Position numbers and translations under genes: made by a program. A stretch of 64,000 nucleotides of DNA from Bacillus_AD sp047238185 (GTDB taxonomy: Bacteria > Bacillota > Bacilli > Bacillales > DSM-1321), in NCBI RefSeq assembly GCF_047238185.1, contig NZ_JBDFMI010000001.1, forward strand, positions 2,108,001 through 2,172,000, read 5' to 3'. The notes below the pieces were generated by a model that was not told the DNA's origin, made no database searches, and saw only the letters and a list, made by a program, of their open reading frames with translations. This document shows, one piece after another, positions 25,073 to 34,476 of this stretch; positions within the stretch are counted from its first letter, which is position 1, and every line of letters starts with the position of its first letter.

Positions 25073-25495
25073 ATGTATTATCCTTACCATATTCCTTACT
25101 ATCTATCTAACCCAAATTACATGCCTGCATACTATTCTACTCAGCATCAGGCCCATACACCTGCATCTCCATCAACTGTTTATGATAGAATCCTACCGCC
25201 AACTCAACCAGAAAGGCTTATGAAATCTGCTGAGAATACAAAGCTTCTTCTGGCTGATGCAGCTGTCGTAAACGAAAAACTAAGGACCTCACCGGACTTT
25301 GTAAAACAATTAGCTACCGCTGCCTCACAATCCGACCATCAAACGGTCCATTATTTAATCAATAATTTGGCCATTCAAAACAGAGCCTTGATATCCTATT
25401 CCCCAGGTGGCATTTCCATTACATTAATACCGCAAGATGAAGCGAATAGTTGCTGTTATATCGTCATGTTTTTAAACTGGAAAGATTATTTTTAA
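25073..25495 (+). CDS. Uncharacterised Tyr-rich protein, possibly spore-associated
   Basis: 140 residues. The N-terminus is Tyr/Pro/His-rich (MYYPYHIPYYLSNPN), followed by a helical segment (RLMKSAENTKLLLADAAVVNEKL...FVKQLATAASQSDHQT) and a short C-terminal beta-like part with GGISITLIPQ. The style resembles small Bacillus spore coat or spore-surface proteins, but I do not recognise a family. AAGGAGG lies eight bases before the ATG at 25073; an earlier in-frame ATG lacks a site. A strong terminator follows. Confidence 0.7.
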   Translation: MYYPYHIPYYLSNPNYMPAYYSTQHQAHTPASPSTVYDRILPPTQPERLMKSAENTKLLLADAAVVNEKLRTSPDFVKQLATAASQSDHQTVHYLINNLAIQNRALISYSPGGISITLIPQDEANSCCYIVMFLNWKDYF

Positions 25496-25514
25496 ATGCA
25501 GCAGGCAGAATTCT

Positions 25515-25538
25515 CCCATTCTTTAGAATGGGTTTTTT
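25515..25538 (+). terminator. Terminator of the gene at 25073
   Basis: CCCATTCT (25515-25522) pairs with AGAATGGG (25525-25532), then TTTTTT. Confidence 0.88.
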
Positions 25539-25659
25539 ATACATTTACATCTGTTGATTACAAAGAATTCTGTCAAACATCTAGGGTTATTTCTGTTTAA
25601 TAAAAGGAGCTTTCTATGTTATAATTCCCACATAATGGTTATTTAAGGGGGCATCCATT

Positions 25660-25836
25660 TTGTTTACTGTTGAATCCATATTTATATTTATCTTTTTCTC
25701 TCTTGTCGTTTTAGGAGCTATTTCCTTTATGTTATTTGTCAGGCGATTACTGCTGCATAGTTACCAACAGAAGCAAACTTACAGAATAATGGATGACAAA
25801 TTGAATCGGATATTATCCATTTTAGAAAAGAATTAA
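25660..25836 (+). CDS. Small membrane protein (DUF4083-like)
   Basis: 58 residues: a membrane helix (about 5-27, IFIFIFFSLVVLGAISFMLF), a basic turn, and a C-terminal heptad-like stretch MDDKLNRILSILEKN. This plan matches the DUF4083 type of tiny Bacillus membrane proteins. The start is TTG at 25660 with AAGGGGG eight bases upstream. Confidence 0.68.
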   Translation: MFTVESIFIFIFFSLVVLGAISFMLFVRRLLLHSYQQKQTYRIMDDKLNRILSILEKN

Positions 25837-26037
25837 TATCAGTTATTATTGCAATCATACCCTTCCCACTTGATTCCTGTAGCATTCATTTATTGAACAT
25901 ATAGTAAGTCAACGATAACTAATTTCCATCTTATACCACTTTTGTTGGCCGCTCCATGATTTTTATTTGCATTATCCAACACAAGGTCTTATGGACATAT
26001 GATTGACTGTTTCACTTTTTAACCTCCAACATGTCTA

Positions 26038-26937
26038 TCAAATGATTTTACAGGTTTCATTTGTTTTTTTCACATTTAAATAATGCTTGACCGCTCCGAT
26101 CAAATTAGCATCATTTTTAAACTGGCACAAAGCCACATCTGGAATAAATGGAGCAATCTTCACTTTTGCAACAATCTTTTCCAAGCTTGCATTCAAGTTC
26201 TCTAATAAGCTTTCCATTGATGAAACACCGCCGCCAATGATGATTTTCTCCGGATCAAAACTATATTGAAGATTGTATATTCCTAAGGCGAGGTAATGAT
26301 AAAATCGTTCAGCTTCTTCTGCTGCTATCTGATCCCCTGCCTCCGCCAATTCAAATACTTCTTTACCCGTTATCGATTTAAGAGGTATATTTTTCCTTTT
26401 TTCGTATCGTTTTGCCAAGCCGACTGCCGTACCCAAATCGCTGAATGTTTGGTCCTCAGTCAGCATCATATATCCGAATTCCCCTCCAAACAGATTGTTT
26501 CCCCGCCATAATTCACCATCAGTAATAATGGCTCCCCCTATACCCGAACCTATGACGATGAACAGAATATGCTTCATCCCTTTTCCGGCGCCCATCCATA
26601 CTTCAGCCAAAGCTGCACAATTGGCATCATTTTCGATCGTTACTGGGCACTTTAACAGCTCCCTCAACTCTTCAAAAATAGAGTATTGATGAATGTATGG
26701 AACAGCACTGCTTCCTTCAATCCATTCTTTTTCTTGATTGACAGCACCTGGAGAACTAATGGCCACTCCATCAATGCTGATTTGATTTTCAAATTTACAT
26801 TTTACATCGAGGATTTGCTTTTTCATATCTTCCCATTTTCCTGGCGTTTGGAAAAAACCATTTTGTGATAATCCGTCCTTTTCCCAAATAGCATATTTAA
26901 CCGATGTTCCCCCAATATCAAAAACTAAAATAGCCAT
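26038..26937 (-). CDS. ROK-family sugar kinase
   Basis: 299 residues with the ROK/ASKHA plan: phosphate-binding FDIGGTSVKYA at 5-15, the catalytic region IENDANCAALAE near 103, VIGSGIGGAII near 128, and GGGVSS near 236. The ROK zinc cluster (CxCGxxGCxE) is absent: after GGEFGYMML the chain continues TEDQTFSDLGT. That places it nearer to BglK-like or related sugar kinases than to glucokinase GlcK. The substrate is uncertain. It is monocistronic, on the minus strand, with AAAAGGATGGGG before the ATG. Confidence 0.85.
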   Translation of the reverse strand: MAILVFDIGGTSVKYAIWEKDGLSQNGFFQTPGKWEDMKKQILDVKCKFENQISIDGVAISSPGAVNQEKEWIEGSSAVPYIHQYSIFEELRELLKCPVTIENDANCAALAEVWMGAGKGMKHILFIVIGSGIGGAIITDGELWRGNNLFGGEFGYMMLTEDQTFSDLGTAVGLAKRYEKRKNIPLKSITGKEVFELAEAGDQIAAEEAERFYHYLALGIYNLQYSFDPEKIIIGGGVSSMESLLENLNASLEKIVAKVKIAPFIPDVALCQFKNDANLIGAVKHYLNVKKTNETCKII

Positions 26938-27364
26938 AGAATCCCCATCCTTTTTTAGCTTTGTGGCAAAGTCATGCCACCATTCGCCTACTTAAAGCTT
27001 ACACTATCCTATGAGAAAAACGCGTCTTCATAACAGATTTACGTTTACCAAAGAAAATATGTCACTGCCATTCACCTATCCTTGCCGTACCTTTAGCGGT
27101 CTCATTTGCAGGTAAACAATCAAGCAATCTCATTTTCCGAATACAACAAAGCGTTGCATGAAAAATAGTGAACACACTCCCCAATGAAAAACAAACTAAT
27201 CCCAATAACTGCTGCAATAAGCTTTTGGCACCCTTTATATCCATTTATCACATTCATTTTTCAACTTCCAGCTTATTTATCCGCAAAAACAATTTCCTTT
27301 ATTGTATAATTATGGATGAAAATAACCTGTTTATAAATACATTTTTTTAAAAAGGAGACTTAAT
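26938..27364. other. Gene-free region
   Basis: No credible gene on either strand. It should hold the minus-strand promoter of the ROK kinase. Near its end AAGGAG (27352-27356 region) is a fossil ribosome site for the broken gene that follows. Confidence 0.5.
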
Positions 27365-27657
27365 ATAAATAGAACAGTCCTTTCAAACATATCCTATTGG
27401 TTATTTTGGTGCTGTATCCTTTCTTCATTTAATTATATTGGCTGGGCTGTACTTGCATTCCTTAGGACTCCGCCATTACCGGAAATATTCCCCAAATTAC
27501 TTTTGCAACTCTCTTTAGGATTAGCTATTACAGTCCAATGTTAGGGCTTATTTTCGCTTTTCTAGGCAGCGAAGGAATGCCAAATTGGCGGAATATCATT
27601 GCCAATGGAGCTGCTTTTATTTATTTTTCAGGATCTTGGCTATGTATCGAAACATAG
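27365..27657 (+). pseudogene. Broken small membrane protein gene
   Basis: A hydrophobic reading frame begins at ATA (27365) seven bases after AAGGAG, where an ATG is expected: it reads (I)NRTVLSNISYWLFWC and runs to a TAG at 27542. From 27535 a second frame continues the same kind of protein, PMLGLIFAFLGSEGMPNW, to a TAG at 27655. A lost start codon (ATG to ATA) and one base lost near 27530-27535 would explain both. The intact form would be about 97 residues with three membrane helices. Confidence 0.6.
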
Positions 27658-27875
27658 CTTACGGATCTTTTCATTTTTTCTTATAAATGAACTGTCCCAT
27701 GATGAGGTATAGCCAAAGAGCTGTCAGGAATATGCCCATCATATTGGTTAGGAATGAAGTACATATTGATTGAATAAAACCTATTAATTATTTAGAGCAT
27801 ATTTAAATTTAGAATAATAAACATGTTCAAAAGAAACGGTAAGTGATTGAATTATTTTCGAAGGAGTTTTCAAAA
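27658..27875. other. Intergenic region with a possible minus-strand relic
   Basis: On the minus strand, 27787 to 27671 is open for 38 codons and ends in MMGIFLTALWLYLIMGQFIYKKK, a membrane-protein-like tail. It has no start codon with a ribosome site, so it may be the remains of another small membrane protein. Confidence 0.3.
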
Positions 27876-28694
27876 ATGGATATCAACGAAGAAAAAAATG
27901 TCATTTATAAAGAAACGGAACTTGGGCCATTAAAAGCAAATGTATACTACCCTTTATCGAAAGGAAAATATCCTGGCATTATTCTAATCCATGGCGGCGC
28001 CTGGTTGACTGGAGATAAAGAGATGTATAGAGAATGGGGGCCTTTTCTGGCAAAACAAGGATATCCTACAATTGCTTTCGACTATCGATTATCGACTGAA
28101 GAAAACGCATCATTTCCCGAAGTCACATATGATGTCCAAGATGCTATAGCGTTTGTTGTGAAACATGCAGATAAATGGCAGATTGACGTGGACAGAATCA
28201 TTTTAATCGGCGATTCAGCCGGAGCCCACCTTGCTGCTTATGCCGCTCTGGAAAGCATCAAAGACCATTCTTGCAAAATCAGATCGGCCATTGGTATATA
28301 CGGAGTGTATAATTTGCCTGAATGGCAGCAATACACCTATTCACAGAGAGAAAATGACCCAGTAGGACAATTAATGGGCACCCCCCATTCTATTAAACAA
28401 TTGAAAGACGCTTCGCCGTATTACCTTTTTCAATCACTTGAAAAACCATTGGAAACTGATTTTTACATTATATGGGGAGATAATGATGATGTAGTGCCAG
28501 CAAACCAATCGGAATCCTTTTCACTTTTGCTCGAAAGCAAAGGGTTCTCCGTCCAAACACTTGTTATTCCAGATAAAGGGCACTTTTGGTTCAATCTTTT
28601 TGAAGAAATAGAAGGCGGTTCATTAGTGGATGAACCAAATCCATTAGTCATTAAAAATATCCTCCATTACTTAAAAAGGAAGGCGCCTATTTAA
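27876..28694 (+). CDS. Alpha/beta hydrolase (BD-FAE/HSL-like esterase)
   Basis: 272-residue cytosolic hydrolase. The oxyanion motif HGGAW is at 39-43, the nucleophile Ser114 is in IGDSAGAHLAAY, the acid is probably in WGDNDDVVPA near 215, and the catalytic His is in DKGHFW near 245. HGGxW with GDSAG is characteristic of the hormone-sensitive-lipase/carboxylesterase group acting on small esters; the substrate is unknown. The start is the ATG at 27876 with AAGGAG nine bases upstream. Confidence 0.85.
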   Translation: MDINEEKNVIYKETELGPLKANVYYPLSKGKYPGIILIHGGAWLTGDKEMYREWGPFLAKQGYPTIAFDYRLSTEENASFPEVTYDVQDAIAFVVKHADKWQIDVDRIILIGDSAGAHLAAYAALESIKDHSCKIRSAIGIYGVYNLPEWQQYTYSQRENDPVGQLMGTPHSIKQLKDASPYYLFQSLEKPLETDFYIIWGDNDDVVPANQSESFSLLLESKGFSVQTLVIPDKGHFWFNLFEEIEGGSLVDEPNPLVIKNILHYLKRKAPI

Positions 28695-28866
28695 CCATAT
28701 CTCCCCAGTTCGTCGAGATGGAAAAGTGGATAGATGGTCTGGCATCATCTATCTATCTCCAAAAATCGCAATCGGGATTGGCAACTATTTATCCGCTACT
28801 AGCTGAAGAATCAATAAGCTGGTTAGGCCACCAAAGCTAAGCGGTCAGGGATTAGCAAAATAGACG

Positions 28867-29217
28867 TTAAGTATCCATCAAAATTTCCAAATAGTCGGTA
28901 TCTGTTAATAAAGATATCCTTTTTTTATCTTTTGTATAGACAGTAATTCCGCCTTCTTGAAATACTTTTTTCCAACCATAATGATTAATGGCTTTTTTAT
29001 AGCTAATCGGAATTCCGCTGTCAAAGGACGCTTTTTTCCATTCAAACCCTTTGGAAAGGTCTGTTTCTCGGACTAGGCGAGCATCCTTAGGGACAGGGAA
29101 ACCATAAAATTCAGTTGCTGTTTGATAGGAAGCTAGAGAATACCCATTATAAAGAATTCCAAAGGACAAAAAAACGAACAACAAGGCAGAACTTTTTATA
29201 AGTACCTTTTTACTCAC
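28867..29217 (-). CDS. Uncharacterised exported or anchored protein
   Basis: 116 residues: MSKK, a hydrophobic segment (about 5-28, VLIKSSALLFVFLSFGILYNG), then a soluble domain (FYGFPVPKDARLVRET, AINHYGWKKVFQEGGITVYTKDKKRISLLT). It is probably anchored by an uncleaved signal. GTG start with GAAGGAGG nine bases upstream. Not recognised. Confidence 0.68.
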   Translation of the reverse strand: MSKKVLIKSSALLFVFLSFGILYNGYSLASYQTATEFYGFPVPKDARLVRETDLSKGFEWKKASFDSGIPISYKKAINHYGWKKVFQEGGITVYTKDKKRISLLTDTDYLEILMDT

Positions 29218-29485
29218 AATCAGAACCTCCTTCGAATAATAGATCCGTTCATTATTCTACTTTTTTCTTTATACTCCTCTATCTATTAAACTCCCTAAGG
29301 ATATTTCCCACAGGCAATACTAATTTTCAACTAGCGCACATAATGGCCCGCTTCAAGCCATTAGGGGTGCAACTACCATATCATTTAAAACGGCCGATGA
29401 AAATATCATCTTTTCCGATTCACCGGCATTCCATTCTTTCTTATTTGATATAGTTCCTCATCGATTCTTTTCCTAGAACAAAAAA

Positions 29486-29520
29486 CACCACTCTTATTGT
29501 AGAAACAAACAAGAGTGGTG
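29486..29520 (-). terminator. Terminator of the ABC transporter operon
   Basis: CACCACTCTT (29486-29495) pairs exactly with AAGAGTGGTG (29511-29520); minus-strand TTTTTTG follows. The rest of 29218-29485 shows no gene. Confidence 0.88.
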
Positions 29521-29530
29521 CATCAATTGG

Positions 29531-30349
29531 TTATGTTCTTCGCATATAAGCGCGAACGGTTACGGGCGCAAAAATGGCTACGATCACCATTGCACCGATA
29601 AGTGAGAACACCAAATCCGAACCTACGATACCTGCATTGACCAGGTTTCTGACGGCAGTGACCAAATGGGAAATCGGATTGATTTTCACTAACCATTGCA
29701 TCCAGTCCGGCATTGTATCTGCCGGCACAAAGGCATTCGATAAAAAGGTTAATGGAAACAACACAATCATTGATATTCCTTGGACACTCGATGCTGTTCT
29801 GGCAATGACTCCGAGGAAAGCAAATATCCAGCTAATTGCCCATGAACACAAAATGACAAGAAGTGCAGCAAGAACTACATAGCCGATGCCTGCTTCTGGA
29901 CGGTATCCCATGATGTAACCCATTGTAAAGGTCAGAACGGTAGCAATTGTATAACGTATTGTATCTGCCAGCAGCGCCCCTGCAAGTGGAGCGATCCTCG
30001 CGATAGGCAATGATTTGAATCGATCGAAAACACCTTTGTCCATATCCTCGCGAAGTTGTACACCCGTTACAACAGAAGTTGTTATAACTGTTTGTACAAG
30101 GATTCCTGGTATGATGATCGGCAAATAGCTTTTTACGTCCCCTGAAATGGCTCCTCCAAAAATATAAGTGAACATAAGGGTAAAAATGATTGGCTGCAAT
30201 GTCACATCAAACAATTGCTCCGGTGTTCGCCGGATTTTGAGAATGCCTCGGTAAGCCATGGTCAATGAATTCCGGACTGCCTGGCGAAAGCTTGTCTTCC
30301 TGGATGGCTGCATGCCTGCTGTCTGATTCATAGGTGAATTATTCATCAT
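29531..30349 (-). CDS. ABC-2 type transporter permease (DrrB-like)
   Basis: 272-residue permease with six membrane helices after a 40-residue cytosolic N-terminus (RKTSFRQAVRNSLTMAYRGILKI). Landmarks LMFTYIFGGAI, LREDMDKGVFDRFKSLPI and LTFLSNAFVPADTMP fit the daunorubicin-resistance DrrB/NodJ branch of ABC-2 exporters. It overlaps the ATPase gene by four bases (ATGA), so the two are coupled. Exported substrate unknown. Confidence 0.9.
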   Translation of the reverse strand: MMNNSPMNQTAGMQPSRKTSFRQAVRNSLTMAYRGILKIRRTPEQLFDVTLQPIIFTLMFTYIFGGAISGDVKSYLPIIIPGILVQTVITTSVVTGVQLREDMDKGVFDRFKSLPIARIAPLAGALLADTIRYTIATVLTFTMGYIMGYRPEAGIGYVVLAALLVILCSWAISWIFAFLGVIARTASSVQGISMIVLFPLTFLSNAFVPADTMPDWMQWLVKINPISHLVTAVRNLVNAGIVGSDLVFSLIGAMVIVAIFAPVTVRAYMRRT

Positions 30350-31350
30350 TCATCCTCCTCTTCTATCGGTTCCTGTTTGTTGCCCTCTCCTGTAATCGTG
30401 AGGAATACCTCATCCAATGACGGCTTTTGTACGCTCAATTCGGAAAGTTTGATTCCAGAATCCCTTAGGGCGATCAGGAGATCGGCCACTCTGTCTGCGT
30501 CCTTCATAGGAGCTGTTATTCTCCCCTCTTCCAAGGAAACAACAGCTTTTACCTTCAAAATCTGTTCAACAGTCTTCCGCGCTTTTTGCATTTCATTAGA
30601 TTGTTGAATGCTTACTTGCAGTGATGAAGTCCCTACTGAAGCCTTTAATTCATTGACCGTTCCTTCAGCTACAACCCGCCCGCGATCGATCACCGCAATC
30701 CGATCTGCCAATTCATCTGCTTCCTGAAGGTATTGCGTAGTCAGCAAAACAGTGGAACCTGAATTGACCAATTGACGGATCGTCTTCCACATTTGATTGC
30801 GGGTGCGGGGATCAAGACCTGTTGTCGGCTCATCCAGAAAAATCAAAGGCGGCTGGGCAATAAGGCTTGCAGCCAAATCTAATCTGCGTCGCATCCCACC
30901 GGAAAAATTCTTTAAAGGGCGCTTTGCTGCTTCAGTCAAACTGAACTCTTCAAGCAATTCTTCCGCTTTCCGTTTTGCCTCTTTGCGCCCCAGCCCGAGC
31001 AACCGGGAAAAGATGATTAAATTTTCCGTTGCGCTGAGTGACTCATCGACCGAGGCGTACTGTCCGGTCACTCCGATCAGCTGCTTGACCATCTGCGGGT
31101 CCTTTTCCACATCATAGCCAAAAATACGTGTAGTTCCGGCATCTGCCCGCAAAAGCGTTGCAAGCATCCTGATTGTCGTTGTTTTCCCTGCCCCATTCGG
31201 GCCTAGCACTCCATAAATAGTACCTGCACGCACATTCAGATCTACACCGTCCACAGCGCGATTATCACCGAATGTTTTGACTAGCCCTCTTGCTTCAACT
31301 GCCCACTCACTTCCGGCTTTTATTTTTTCTTTTAAAGACTCGCTATTCAT
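30346..31350 (-). CDS. ABC transporter ATP-binding protein (DrrA-like)
   Basis: 334 residues from the ATG at 31350 (GGGAGG seven bases upstream). Walker A GPNGAGKTT at 50-58, signature FSGGMRRRLDLA near 150, Walker B LIFLDEPTTGLD near 170, then a C-terminal extension of about 90 residues typical of DrrA-type drug exporters. It forms an exporter with the coupled permease. No resistance regulator sits next to it; a Crp-type regulator lies beyond a terminator in the same direction. Confidence 0.92.
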   Translation of the reverse strand: MNSESLKEKIKAGSEWAVEARGLVKTFGDNRAVDGVDLNVRAGTIYGVLGPNGAGKTTTIRMLATLLRADAGTTRIFGYDVEKDPQMVKQLIGVTGQYASVDESLSATENLIIFSRLLGLGRKEAKRKAEELLEEFSLTEAAKRPLKNFSGGMRRRLDLAASLIAQPPLIFLDEPTTGLDPRTRNQMWKTIRQLVNSGSTVLLTTQYLQEADELADRIAVIDRGRVVAEGTVNELKASVGTSSLQVSIQQSNEMQKARKTVEQILKVKAVVSLEEGRITAPMKDADRVADLLIALRDSGIKLSELSVQKPSLDEVFLTITGEGNKQEPIEEEDE

Positions 31351-31484
31351 CGTTGTTCCTCCCACTTGTTCATACTTTTTATAGCTTATGAAAGGATCGT
31401 ACATAACAAGTATGAACTAATTATGAACTGGAGAAATGAAGATTTAACGCAAGCCTTATTGATTAACCCATACACACCAAAAAA

Positions 31485-31505
31485 GCGATTCTCTAAGAGA
31501 AACGC
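31485..31505 (-). terminator. Terminator of the YeiL-like regulator gene
   Basis: GCGATTCTC (31485-31493) pairs with GAGAAACGC (31497-31505); minus-strand TTTTTT follows. Confidence 0.7.
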
Positions 31506-31588
31506 TCTTCTTTATGGGAGAGGCTACGACAATCTGCCCTTCATTCTACTATAGATTGCTGTCCGTATATGTATATGCATTTTTTTTA

Positions 31589-32263
31589 TTATTTTACAGG
31601 GCTAATAGGGGAAGCCAACTCCTCAAGGCTTTTTTCATCCTTGATAATGAAACTCCTGCCGTCCTTCTCCAAATACCCCTTCTCGCAGAAATGGGAAAGA
31701 ACATGGAGTAAATGCCGATATGACACGCCAAGGTACTCACAAACCTCTGTATGCTTTTCTTGATATAAATGGCCGTTGGAGGATAAAAGAATAAAGTCCG
31801 CCAGCCGATTTTCCAAAGGATAAGCCAGGCTTTGTGTATATTTCGCTGCTATTACTGTTGCTTTATTGCTGAGAAATGTGCATAGATGCCTCAAAAATGT
31901 TGCATCTTGAAGAAGTGCCTCTTTACAGGCATAAACAGGAATGGCAAAGCAAACTACATCGTTCGCTGTTTGGATTCCTTTAGAATAGTACGATTCCTGC
32001 AAAAGTTCCACTTCCCCGATAAAGGTGCCTGGCAGGATAAAATTGATGAGGGAAACTTTGCCGTTATGATGTGTATAATATATTTTTCCCTTGCCTTCAA
32101 TAAGGTAAAATAGGTATTCAGGAAACGATCCTTCACGGATGATAAACTCTCCCCGTTTGTATGCATGCACTTGTATCAAATCATCTATTGCGATTGAAAA
32201 GAAAGACTGGATGGGATAAGCCTTCAAATATGAGCTGCGCATCGGTTCAGCTAAAATCTGCAT
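31589..32263 (-). CDS. Crp/Fnr-family regulator, YeiL-like
   Basis: 224 residues: a cyclic-nucleotide-binding-like beta roll (about 35-135, RGEFIIREGSFPEYLFYLIEG is its phosphate-cassette side) and a C-terminal winged helix with YLGVSYRHLLHVLSHFCEKGYL near 180-205. That recognition region is characteristic of the YeiL branch. Start is the ATG at 32263 with TTGGAGG four to five bases upstream. It diverges from an MFS transporter gene across about 90 bases that contain a perfect 16-bp palindrome, so it probably controls both genes. The effector is unknown. Confidence 0.82.
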   Translation of the reverse strand: MQILAEPMRSSYLKAYPIQSFFSIAIDDLIQVHAYKRGEFIIREGSFPEYLFYLIEGKGKIYYTHHNGKVSLINFILPGTFIGEVELLQESYYSKGIQTANDVVCFAIPVYACKEALLQDATFLRHLCTFLSNKATVIAAKYTQSLAYPLENRLADFILLSSNGHLYQEKHTEVCEYLGVSYRHLLHVLSHFCEKGYLEKDGRSFIIKDEKSLEELASPISPVK

Positions 32264-32286
32264 TTTTGCCTCCAAATAACAAAAAG

Positions 32287-32302
32287 TATGAGATATCTCA
32301 TA
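32287..32302. promoter_or_regulatory. Perfect palindrome, candidate operator
   Basis: TATGAGATATCTCATA is a perfect 16-bp palindrome, 24 bases from the regulator start and 50 bases from the MFS start. A second half-site ACCTCAT lies at about 32314-32320. Crp-type dimers bind such symmetric sites. Confidence 0.65.
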
Positions 32303-32352
32303 TTATTGTAGAATACCTCATGCTACTATTCAATGACTACGGAGGGATTGAC

Positions 32353-33513
32353 ATGAAAAATCAGCGATGGATGTCGCAAAACTTTTTTGCTTTTTTTATT
32401 ACATGGGGGATATTCCTGCCCTATTGGACAGGATGGCTTGTAGACGCTAAAGGACTAAGCGTCGGCGAAGCGAGCCTAATTATGAGTTTCGGTTTGATTG
32501 CCCGAGGGGCTTCAACCTTATTTGCCTTTCCATGGGCATCGAATCGCTGGAGCAATAAAATGGTCATGGTCATATTGACGGCCGGGTCCCTAATTGCTGC
32601 GCTTCTATATATTCCGGCATATTCTTTCCCAACTTTATTTGCCATTACAATCGTGTTCAGTCTGTTTTACCCTGCCTTAATGCCGGCACTGGATAGTACC
32701 GCTGGCGTATTGGTTCAGCATGGGAATTTACACTACGGGAAAAGCCGCTCATATGGATCAATCGGATTTATCGTTTCGGTTCTCATTATCAGCATTTTTA
32801 CTGGCTACATAGGAGATGAAGCTATTCTATGGCTAATGCTCGCAGGGCTTGCGGCTTTGCTTGCTTTACTCCTGCTAAATCCGGCACCGTCTGTTTTATT
32901 GATAAAACCTGATGCAAGCGAGAAAAAAGGAAACGCAAACAAAACGCTGTACAGTCTTTTAAAAATAAAAGGGTTTCCACTAGTACTGGTAATCGTTATC
33001 CTTCTTCAAGGAGCGCATGCATCCTATTATAACTATGGATACATTTACCTCCAAGAGCTCGGCGTGTCCAAATATTTTATTGGAATGATTATCAATATCG
33101 GTGTCCTTTTTGAGATTTTATATTTTTCCAAAGCAGACAGCGTTTTCGGAAAATGGAAACCGGCATCGTTGTTCATGCTTTCAGCGATAGGATCGACACT
33201 GCGGTGGCTGCTCGTCTTTTTTAGCCCAAATGTTTGGATTTTCATTCTTTCACAAAGCCTACACGCCCTCTCATTCGGTGTTGCTCATTATGCCTTTATC
33301 CTTTATATCACACAAAAGCTGCCGAAATCTCAGATTGCCAACGCCCAAGGAGTATATTCTGCATTAGCGTTGAGCTGGAGCACTGCAGTCCTTACTTTAC
33401 TGGGAGGCGCCTTATACGGGATCGCTCCAAAATACGCCTTTCTTGGGATGATTATCTGCACGGTCCCTGCCTTTCTTTTATCCTGGAGGTTTAAAAATAA
33501 ATACGCAGAGTAA
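32353..33513 (+). CDS. MFS transporter, HcaT/nucleoside-symporter-like
   Basis: 386 residues with about 12 membrane helices. The N-terminus FFAFFITWGIFLPYWTGWL and the stretch HYGKSRSYGSIGFIVS near 130 match the MFS_1-like group that contains HcaT and nucleoside permeases. Start at 32353 (GGAGGG six bases upstream). A proton symporter for small organic molecules is expected, but the substrate cannot be read from sequence. Divergent from its probable regulator. Confidence 0.85.
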   Translation: MKNQRWMSQNFFAFFITWGIFLPYWTGWLVDAKGLSVGEASLIMSFGLIARGASTLFAFPWASNRWSNKMVMVILTAGSLIAALLYIPAYSFPTLFAITIVFSLFYPALMPALDSTAGVLVQHGNLHYGKSRSYGSIGFIVSVLIISIFTGYIGDEAILWLMLAGLAALLALLLLNPAPSVLLIKPDASEKKGNANKTLYSLLKIKGFPLVLVIVILLQGAHASYYNYGYIYLQELGVSKYFIGMIINIGVLFEILYFSKADSVFGKWKPASLFMLSAIGSTLRWLLVFFSPNVWIFILSQSLHALSFGVAHYAFILYITQKLPKSQIANAQGVYSALALSWSTAVLTLLGGALYGIAPKYAFLGMIICTVPAFLLSWRFKNKYAE

Positions 33514-33524
33514 AAACAAACCGC

Positions 33525-33550
33525 AAAGAGCCTTTTCGAAAAGGCTCTTT
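33525..33550 (+). terminator. Terminator of the MFS gene
   Basis: A 26-bp perfect inverted repeat: AAAGAGCCTTTTC (33525-33537) with GAAAAGGCTCTTT (33538-33550). T run short. Confidence 0.85.
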
Positions 33551-33718
33551 CTTATATGCAAAAACTCGAATTAGATGATAAGAATCTTCATGTCAAAATT
33601 GAATCATTTTCTTTCGGCATGCTCCTGAGCCAAACAACACTCGACGTCTCTTTGCGAACCGAAAAAAGTGCCTAACATAAAAAATAGCCGATCACTCAAT
33701 GTACAAAACTTCTCATTT

Positions 33719-33734
33719 AGTGTAAAATTACACT
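33719..33734. promoter_or_regulatory. Inverted repeat before a small membrane protein gene
   Basis: AGTGTAA-AA-TTACACT, followed by TATACT that could be a -10 box. A regulator site is possible; nothing else in 33551-33782 stands out. Confidence 0.4.
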
Positions 33735-33782
33735 ATACTATACATTTAATTGCCCTTATTTCTATTATAAAGGAGAGTTTCT

Positions 33783-34049
33783 ATGTATAAATGGTCCTAT
33801 CTATTTATCGTTTCTGCTCTGATTTTAAGAGGAGCGGACAGTGTGCTGTATATGGAAGATTGGTATTACCCAATGGGAGTAATTATTGTGGAATGGATAG
33901 TAGTTTTTTTAACAGGGATAGGGCTTATTTTAAGTTTTACCGGAAAATTAACGGGAAATAAAATAACTGCCATATCATTAAATCTCCTCCATGTATTTTT
34001 TACACTTATCCTTTTCGCCAATGTAGCTATATTAACCTTTGGCTGTTAA
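33783..34049 (+). CDS. Small membrane protein with three helices
   Basis: 88 residues: helices at about 4-20, 30-50 and 62-85, with a polar stretch around RGADSVLYMEDWYYPMG. Strong ribosome site AAAGGAGAG before the ATG. No family recognised; probably monocistronic. Confidence 0.72.
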   Translation: MYKWSYLFIVSALILRGADSVLYMEDWYYPMGVIIVEWIVVFLTGIGLILSFTGKLTGNKITAISLNLLHVFFTLILFANVAILTFGC

Positions 34050-34476
34050 GGAAACCTGTTCCTTGCTTTACATAATGTATTAAAATACGGATAAGCATCT
34101 ACACATGGCTTAATCGGTTAAAAAACCATAATTTTTAAATGATAACAGCATTTAAAGGGAGTAATGCAAAGAATAATTTGAAAAATACGGTTCATTTCCG
34201 GTGCTTTCATAATGATCATCGACGTTTTTTTCTGTAAGTCCTCTGAAAACTACCATCCTATTAGATGGATCTCCTTATTTCTTGCACTTATTGTAATCCT
34301 CTTAATCCCCTCTATTCCATATGAACAAAAGAAACATCCTTACAGCGTTTTTCCTTTCCTTCAATGGGTATATGAAAACAAATACCTATTTATATGTTTT
34401 TGTGATAATAGCCAAATCTGTTTCATACACTAAGTCTGTATGCTACTAGTTTGCAATAAAGTGGAAGGGGATCAAA
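34050..34476. other. Intergenic region
   Basis: A plus-strand open frame of 73 codons (34212-34433) has a hydrophobic middle but no ribosome site, so I do not call it a gene; it may be decayed coding sequence. No other structure seen. Confidence 0.4.

Noticed and set aside
34212..34433. Plus-strand frame of 73 codons
   Set aside because: Hydrophobic middle but no ribosome site or terminator; described only as possible relic.
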